Shown here piece after piece: positions 4,868-8,617 of a stretch of 8,617 nt of DNA. The notes beneath the pieces are model-generated. The model did no database searches and was not told the DNA's origin. It was given only the letters and a program-made list of their open reading frames with translations. The DNA is from Ruminococcaceae bacterium UBA4306 (lineage in GTDB: Bacteria; Bacillota; Clostridia; Oscillospirales; Acutalibacteraceae): the NCBI GenBank assembly GCA_002394725.1, contig DGUQ01000159.1, positions 1 through 8,617 on the forward strand, in the 5' to 3' direction. Every line of letters begins with the position of its first letter. The first letter of the stretch is position 1. A program made the translations under genes and the position numbers.

Positions 4868-7345
4868 ATGAAAGACTTTACCGAAAGCCTGAATCTACCG
4901 GTTCTGCCGCTTAGGGGCGTCGTCATGTTCCCTAAGATGATGCTGAACTTTGATGTGAACCGTGCGCGTTCCAAGAGCGCCGTCGATATGGCGGTCGAGG
5001 GGGAACAGCTTATCTTCGTCACCGCGCAGATGGACGCCGGAGTGAACGAACCCACGGTGAACGATATATTCAAGGTGGGCGTTGTCTGCCGTATCAAGCA
5101 GGTCGTCAAGGAGGACCGCAAGGCCACCCGTGTGGTCATCGAGGGTCTTTGGCGCGGCGCGATCGTCGAGAGCGTGCCCAACGACAGCTGTCTGTACGCG
5201 GCGATCGAACCCTTCGGCAACAACCGCAGACAATCTTTGACGACCCGGGATATCGCCCTGATGCGTTCGCTCAAGGCGACCTTTGAGAGATACATAGAGC
5301 TCGCGCCCAAGCTGCCTGCCGATATCCTGTTCAAGATCGGCATGGCGAACGAGCCGGGCGAGCTGGCTGATTTTGTCGCCTCCAACGTCATGCTCGACGT
5401 GGAGATCAAGCAGATGATCCTCGAGACCGTCAACCTGTCCGACCGTCTTGAGGTGCTGATCGACGCCATGCAGAACGAGATCTTCATCATGAGCGTCGAG
5501 CAGGACATCATGGAAAAGGCGAAGGAGCGCATCGACCAGAGCCAGCGTGATTACTACCTGCGCGAGCAGATGAACGTGATCCGTGACGAGCTGGGCGAGG
5601 GCGGCGAGTTCAACGATATCGACGAGCTGCGCAAGAAGATCGCCGATATGAAGCTGCCCGAGGAGGTCGAAAAAGCACTGATGAAGGAGTGCTCCCGACT
5701 GGAGCGCCTCCCTGTCGGCACCAACGAATCCAGCGTGATCGAGACCTACATCGACACCGTTTTGGAGCTTCCGTGGAACACCATGACGGAGGAGAATATC
5801 GATTTGGAATCCGTGCGCGAACAGCTCGACCGCGACCACTACGGTCTTGATAAGGTCAAGAAGCGCATTATCGAGCAGCTCGCCGTGCGCAAGCTCAGCG
5901 ACAAGGCAAAGGGACAGATCATCTGTCTGATCGGCCCTCCCGGCGTCGGCAAGACCTCGATCGCGACCTCGATCGGTGAGGCGATCGGCAGAAAGAGCCA
6001 CCGCGTCGCCTTGGGCGGCGTGCGTGACGAGGCGGAGATCCGCGGTCACCGCCGCACCTATATCGCCTCCATGCCCGGCCGTATCATCAACGCGATCCGC
6101 AAGTGCGGCACGCGCAATCCGCTCTTGATCCTCGACGAGGTCGATAAGCTCAGCTCCGACTACAAGGGCGACCCCTCCTCGGCACTGCTCGAAGTGCTCG
6201 ACAGCGAGCAGAATTATGCCTTTGTCGATCACTATATCGACCTGCCGTTCGATCTGTCCGACGTGATGTTCATCACCACCGCCAACGACGCCGACGCGAT
6301 CCCGGCGCCCCTGCGCGACCGTATGGACGTGATCGAGCTGCCGTCCTATACGCGCGTCGAAAAGTTCAATATCGCCAAAAAGCACCTGCTGCCTAAGCAG
6401 ATGCAGCTCTGCGGCGTCAAGCGCAAGAACTTCCGCATGACCGACAAGGCGATCTATTCCGTGATCGATTTCTACACGCGCGAGGCAGGCGTTCGTCATC
6501 TCGAGCGCGAGCTGATGGCGATCCTGCGCAAGGCAGCTGTCGCGATCCTCTCCGATCCCGAGACCGTTGTGCGCGTCAGCGACAAGAACCTCGACGCTTA
6601 TCTCGGCGTCAAAAAATATCTCGATGATATCTCCGCCAAGAAGGACGAGGTCGGTCTCGTCAACGGACTGGCATGGACGGCTGTCGGCGGCACACTCCTG
6701 CCGCTCGAATGCGTCGTGATGCCCGGCTCCGGCAAGATCGAGCTGACCGGCTCCCTCGGCGACGTGATGCAGGAGAGCGCCAAGGCGGCGATCACCGCCA
6801 TCCGCACCCGTTGTGAGCGATACCGGATCGACGCGGATTTTTATAAGAACAACGATATCCATCTGCACGCCTTAGAGGGCGCGATCCCCAAGGACGGCCC
6901 CTCCGCCGGTGTGACGATGGCGACCGCACTGTATTCCGCATTGACGGGGCTGCCTGTCCGTGCCGACGTCGCGATGACCGGCGAGATCGGTATCAGCGGC
7001 AAGGTGCTCCCCATCGGCGGACTCAAGGAAAAGAGCATGGCGGCATATAAATCGGGCGTCAAGCACGTGATCATTCCCAAGGAGAATGAGCGCGACCTAG
7101 CCGACTTTGATCCCGAGATCCGTGAGAACATCACCTATCATCCCGTCGAGACCATCGACGAGGTGCTCGCGCTCGCGATCGCTTCAAAGAAAAAAACCGC
7201 CGCAAAGCCGAAGAACAGCAGGAAGAAGGCGGCTAAAATAATGAGGAGTGAGGAGTTAGGAGTTGAGGTGCTGTCCAAGAGCAGTTTTAACTGCGATTGG
7301 CTAACAGCACCCATGCAAGGCTCTCCCAAGAAGCGGAGCACTTAG
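4868..7345 (+). CDS. lon: ATP-dependent Lon protease with a repeat-encoded C-terminal tail
   Basis: The 825-residue product is a LonA-type AAA+ serine protease, which assembles into a hexamer that unfolds and degrades damaged and regulatory proteins in the cytoplasm. The N-terminal substrate-binding domain begins NLPVLPLRGVVMFP (about residues 9-22). Walker A is GPPGVGKT (356-363) and Walker B LLILDE (419-424). The C-terminal protease domain carries catalytic Ser679 in DGPSAG and Lys722 in GGLKEK. The start at 4868 has AGGAG 4 bases upstream and fits family N-termini. A Lys/Ala-rich segment (774-790) ends the normal protein, near the 784 residues of E. coli Lon. Residues 792-825 are translated from heptamer repeats and the R3 hairpin element, and the TAG stop lies inside R3. 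The separate lonB gene found beside lonA in Bacillus is absent here. Confidence 0.97.
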   Translation: MKDFTESLNLPVLPLRGVVMFPKMMLNFDVNRARSKSAVDMAVEGEQLIFVTAQMDAGVNEPTVNDIFKVGVVCRIKQVVKEDRKATRVVIEGLWRGAIVESVPNDSCLYAAIEPFGNNRRQSLTTRDIALMRSLKATFERYIELAPKLPADILFKIGMANEPGELADFVASNVMLDVEIKQMILETVNLSDRLEVLIDAMQNEIFIMSVEQDIMEKAKERIDQSQRDYYLREQMNVIRDELGEGGEFNDIDELRKKIADMKLPEEVEKALMKECSRLERLPVGTNESSVIETYIDTVLELPWNTMTEENIDLESVREQLDRDHYGLDKVKKRIIEQLAVRKLSDKAKGQIICLIGPPGVGKTSIATSIGEAIGRKSHRVALGGVRDEAEIRGHRRTYIASMPGRIINAIRKCGTRNPLLILDEVDKLSSDYKGDPSSALLEVLDSEQNYAFVDHYIDLPFDLSDVMFITTANDADAIPAPLRDRMDVIELPSYTRVEKFNIAKKHLLPKQMQLCGVKRKNFRMTDKAIYSVIDFYTREAGVRHLERELMAILRKAAVAILSDPETVVRVSDKNLDAYLGVKKYLDDISAKKDEVGLVNGLAWTAVGGTLLPLECVVMPGSGKIELTGSLGDVMQESAKAAITAIRTRCERYRIDADFYKNNDIHLHALEGAIPKDGPSAGVTMATALYSALTGLPVRADVAMTGEIGISGKVLPIGGLKEKSMAAYKSGVKHVIIPKENERDLADFDPEIRENITYHPVETIDEVLALAIASKKKTAAKPKNSRKKAAKIMRSEELGVEVLSKSSFNCDWLTAPMQGSPKKRST
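7241..7263 (+). repeat. TGAGGAG heptamer repeats inside the lon 3' end
   Basis: TGAGGAG (7242-7248), TGAGGAG (7249-7255) and TTAGGAG (7256-7262) run with a 7-bp period directly into R3. R2 also starts with TGAGGAG (4585-4591), so the heptamer may be the 5' unit of the R element, expanded here. In the lon frame it encodes MRSEELG. Confidence 0.7.
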
Positions 7346-7374
7346 TGCGAACGCTGATTGGCTGAGAGCTACTG
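7264..7374 (+). repeat. R3: complete twin-hairpin R-family element overlapping lon
   Basis: The element starts TGAG and ends TACTG. In hairpin 1, GTGCTGT (7268-7274) pairs with ACAGCAC (7304-7310), then CCAA/TTGG, a GA/GA loop, GCAGTT/AACTGC, and a 3' bulge CTA (7301-7303). The linker is CCATGCAAG. In hairpin 2, GCTCTC (7320-7325) pairs with GAGAGC (7364-7369), then CCAA/TTGG, GA/GA, AGCG/CGCT, GA opposite GAA, GCAC/GTGC, with a 3' bulge CT. The lon stop TAG (7343-7345) lies in the apex of hairpin 2. The stems differ in sequence from R2 but pair at the same positions. Confidence 0.8.
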
Positions 7375-7398
7375 CTGACTGCTTATCACTGAATGAAC

Positions 7399-7402
7399 GG
7401 AG
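7399..7402 (+). promoter_or_regulatory. Ribosome binding site deciding the engB start
   Basis: GGAG within AACGGAG lies 5 bases before the ATG at 7408. The in-frame ATG at 7393 has no purine-rich site upstream and itself contains this sequence within its first codons, so 7408 is preferred. Confidence 0.7.
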
Positions 7403-7407
7403 TATCT

Positions 7408-7980
7408 ATGCTGAATGTTACATTTACCTATTCCGCGGGACTGAGCTCCCAGCTGCGCCCCGATGACCGCCCCGACGTGGTCTTTTCGGGTCGCTCCAAT
7501 GTGGGCAAGTCCTCGCTGATCAATAAGCTGTGTAATCGCAAGGGGCTGGCGCGCGTCAGCTCCAAGCCCGGCAAGACCGCTACCATCAACTTCTTTGACG
7601 CGGAGTCGTTCAATCTTGTCGATCTGCCCGGCTATGGCTACGCCAAGGTCAGCAAGGTCGAAAAGCTGAGATGGGCGGAGCTGGTCGAGGGCTACTTTGC
7701 CGCCGGACGCGACATCGCGCTGGTGGTGCAGATTATCGACATGCGCCATAAGCCGACCGCCGACGATAGGAACATGATCAACTTTCTCTATGACAACGGT
7801 ATCCCGTTCATTGTCGTCGCCACCAAGGCGGACAAGCTCAACAAGGGCGAGTATGCCGCGCAGCTCGAGCAGCTCTCCGGCATGATGGCGAATTATCCGA
7901 ACGTCGGATTATATCCCTTCTCCGCGCTTAAGGGCGACGGCAAAGAGGCGATCTTGGACGCGATACAGGCGCATCTTTAA
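7408..7980 (+). CDS. engB: Ribosome biogenesis GTPase EngB (YsxC/YihA)
   Basis: The 190-residue single-domain GTPase belongs to the TrmE-Era-EngA-YihA-Septin group and is needed for late 50S subunit assembly in B. subtilis and E. coli. The G motifs, numbered from the 7408 start, are G1 GRSNVGKS (28-35), G2 region KPGKT (53-57), G3 DLPG (72-75) followed by YGYAKV, G4 TKAD (139-142) and G5 SAL (172-174). Length and motif spacing are normal. The gene directly follows lon, as in many Firmicutes (lonA-ysxC in Bacillus). Only 62 bp separate the lon stop from its start, mostly the end of repeat R3, so translation probably depends on a transcript shared with lon. Its stop codon TAA directly abuts the inverted palindromic pair at 7981. 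Confidence 0.96.
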   Translation: MLNVTFTYSAGLSSQLRPDDRPDVVFSGRSNVGKSSLINKLCNRKGLARVSSKPGKTATINFFDAESFNLVDLPGYGYAKVSKVEKLRWAELVEGYFAAGRDIALVVQIIDMRHKPTADDRNMINFLYDNGIPFIVVATKADKLNKGEYAAQLEQLSGMMANYPNVGLYPFSALKGDGKEAILDAIQAHL

Positions 7981-8155
7981 AAAGCCTTCCCCTTGAGGGG
8001 AAGGTGTCGCCGCCGACTGAGGCGGTGACGGATGAGGTGCAAGCCTATCCGGACAATCAATTTACGGTATGAGGAGGAAGCGTTTCCGCCTCATCCGACC
8101 TTTTCGACTCTCAGAGAGCCGAAAAGCCCATCTTTCCCTCAAGGGGAAGGCTTTC
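7981..8155. repeat. Inverted pair of P-family repeats (MITE-like)
   Basis: The left end (7981-8006, beginning AAAGCCTTCCCCTTGAGGG) and the right end (8129-8154) are inverted copies matching at 24 of 26 positions. Each end is itself a hairpin (left: CCTTCCCC-TTGA-GGGGAAGG). Inside are GTCGCCGCC/GGCGGTGAC (8007-8029, one wobble), CGGATGAGG (8029-8037) inverted to CCTCATCCG (8089-8097), and CTTTTCG...CGAAAAG (8100-8126). Both halves read hairpin, hairpin, CGGATGAGG, but the second hairpin has unrelated sequence in each half. No target-site duplication or coding sequence is evident. It fills most of the 201-bp gap between engB and lysA. No T-run follows any stem, so it is not a standard terminator. 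Confidence 0.75.
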
Positions 8156-8168
8156 AAGTTATGATTTT

Positions 8169-8174
8169 GGGAGG
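8169..8174 (+). promoter_or_regulatory. Ribosome binding site deciding the lysA start
   Basis: GGGAGG lies 7 bases before the ATG at 8182. In-frame ATGs at 8161 and 8176 are upstream of it or only one base from it, so 8182 is the likely start. Confidence 0.8.
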
Positions 8175-8181
8175 TATGAGT

Positions 8182-8617
8182 ATGCAAAAGACACCGTTTT
8201 TGACCAAGGAGCAGGCACAGGATATCATCAAGGATATCCCCACACCGTTCCATATCTACGATGAAAAGGGCATCCGCGAGAACTGCCGCCGTCTGTACAA
8301 GGCGTTCTCATGGAATAAGGGCTTCAAGGAGTATTTTGCTGTCAAGGCGACCCCGAATCCCTATCTGCTGTCTATCCTCAAGGAAGAGGGCTGCGGTGTT
8401 GACTGTTCGTCGCTCACGGAGCTCGTGATGAGCGAGGCGTGCGGCTTCTCGGGTGAGGACATCATGTTCTCCTCCAACGTCACGCCCGAAGAGGATATGA
8501 AGAAGGCATATGAGCTGGGCGCGTATATCAACCTCGACGATATCAACTTCGTCCCCTTCCTCGAGCGCGTCACCGGCGTTCCCGAGACGATCTGCTGCCG
8601 CTATAATCCCGGCGGCA
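8182..8617 (+). CDS. lysA: Diaminopimelate decarboxylase, 3' end cut by window
   Basis: The first 145 codons or so of a PLP-dependent group IV (alanine-racemase-fold) decarboxylase are present; family members run to about 420 residues. The enzyme converts meso-diaminopimelate to L-lysine in the cytoplasm, the last step of lysine synthesis. Lys55 in EYFAVKATPNP is the expected Schiff-base lysine for PLP. GCGVDCSSLTEL (about 70-81) and FSSNVTPEED follow in the order typical of the barrel domain. The N-terminus (TPFHIYDEKGIREN) is typical of the clostridial form. No stop occurs before the window ends. No lysine riboswitch is recognisable upstream; the gap is filled by palindromic repeats. A related amino-acid decarboxylase of the same fold cannot be fully excluded without the C-terminal half. 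Confidence 0.88.
   Translation, partial: MQKTPFLTKEQAQDIIKDIPTPFHIYDEKGIRENCRRLYKAFSWNKGFKEYFAVKATPNPYLLSILKEEGCGVDCSSLTELVMSEACGFSGEDIMFSSNVTPEEDMKKAYELGAYINLDDINFVPFLERVTGVPETICCRYNPGG

Noticed and set aside
4895..6868. A 657-codon open frame on the minus strand across lon
   Set aside because: It is the antisense shadow of a GC-rich gene. The sense frame encodes Lon with all catalytic motifs, while the antisense translation is Leu/Asp/His-rich without any recognisable motif.
4585..7374. CRISPR-like reading of the repeats
   Set aside because: The repeats are dispersed, differ in stem sequence and have no regular spacers or cas genes.
8041..8168. Lysine riboswitch upstream of lysA
   Set aside because: The sequence is an inverted pair of palindromic repeats. 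The multi-helix core expected of a lysine riboswitch is not recognisable and there is no terminator with a T-run.

Overview
The window looks like a chromosomal segment of a Gram-positive Clostridia-class bacterium, probably a gut Oscillospiraceae/Ruminococcus-type species. The evidence is the gene order tig-clpP-clpX-lon-engB, which is a Firmicutes arrangement, strong AGGAGG-type ribosome binding sites, a codon bias toward GAG, AAG and GAC, and intergenic gaps packed with short palindromic repeats. The taxonomic call is an inference; no rRNA or other marker is present. All genes lie on the + strand.

Layout: (1) the 3' part of a calcineurin-like metallophosphoesterase (1-650); (2) a 223-bp gap with two nested hairpin repeats and a candidate promoter; (3) trigger factor tig (874-2151); (4) a gap with a heptamer array; (5) clpP (2289-2870); (6) a 103-bp gap with one intact copy of a TAGGGG palindrome repeat; (7) clpX (2974-4269); (8) a 598-bp gene-free repeat island; (9) lon (4868-7345), whose last 34 codons are written in repeat DNA; (10) engB/ysxC (7408-7980); (11) a 175-bp inverted pair of palindromic repeats; (12) the 5' third of a diaminopimelate decarboxylase, lysA (8182 to the window end).

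The core is a protein quality-control locus. Trigger factor meets nascent chains at the ribosome exit. ClpX unfolds tagged substrates and feeds them to the ClpP chamber. Lon is a second, self-contained AAA+ protease. EngB is a GTPase for 50S ribosome assembly. LysA belongs to lysine and cell-wall precursor metabolism and is probably only a neighbour.

The coding genes are well known. The unusual content is between them. At least three repeat families can be defined by comparing copies within the window. I call them R (twin hairpins with CCAA-GA...GA-TTGG cores and a 3-nt bulge on the 3' side), P (two hairpins followed by TGAGG) and T (the TAGGGG palindrome). R copies sit inside T and P copies, so the order of insertion can be read. 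A third R copy overlaps the end of lon and supplies its stop codon. No full-length transposon, CRISPR array, tRNA or rRNA is present. Whether family R is already described cannot be decided without a database search.
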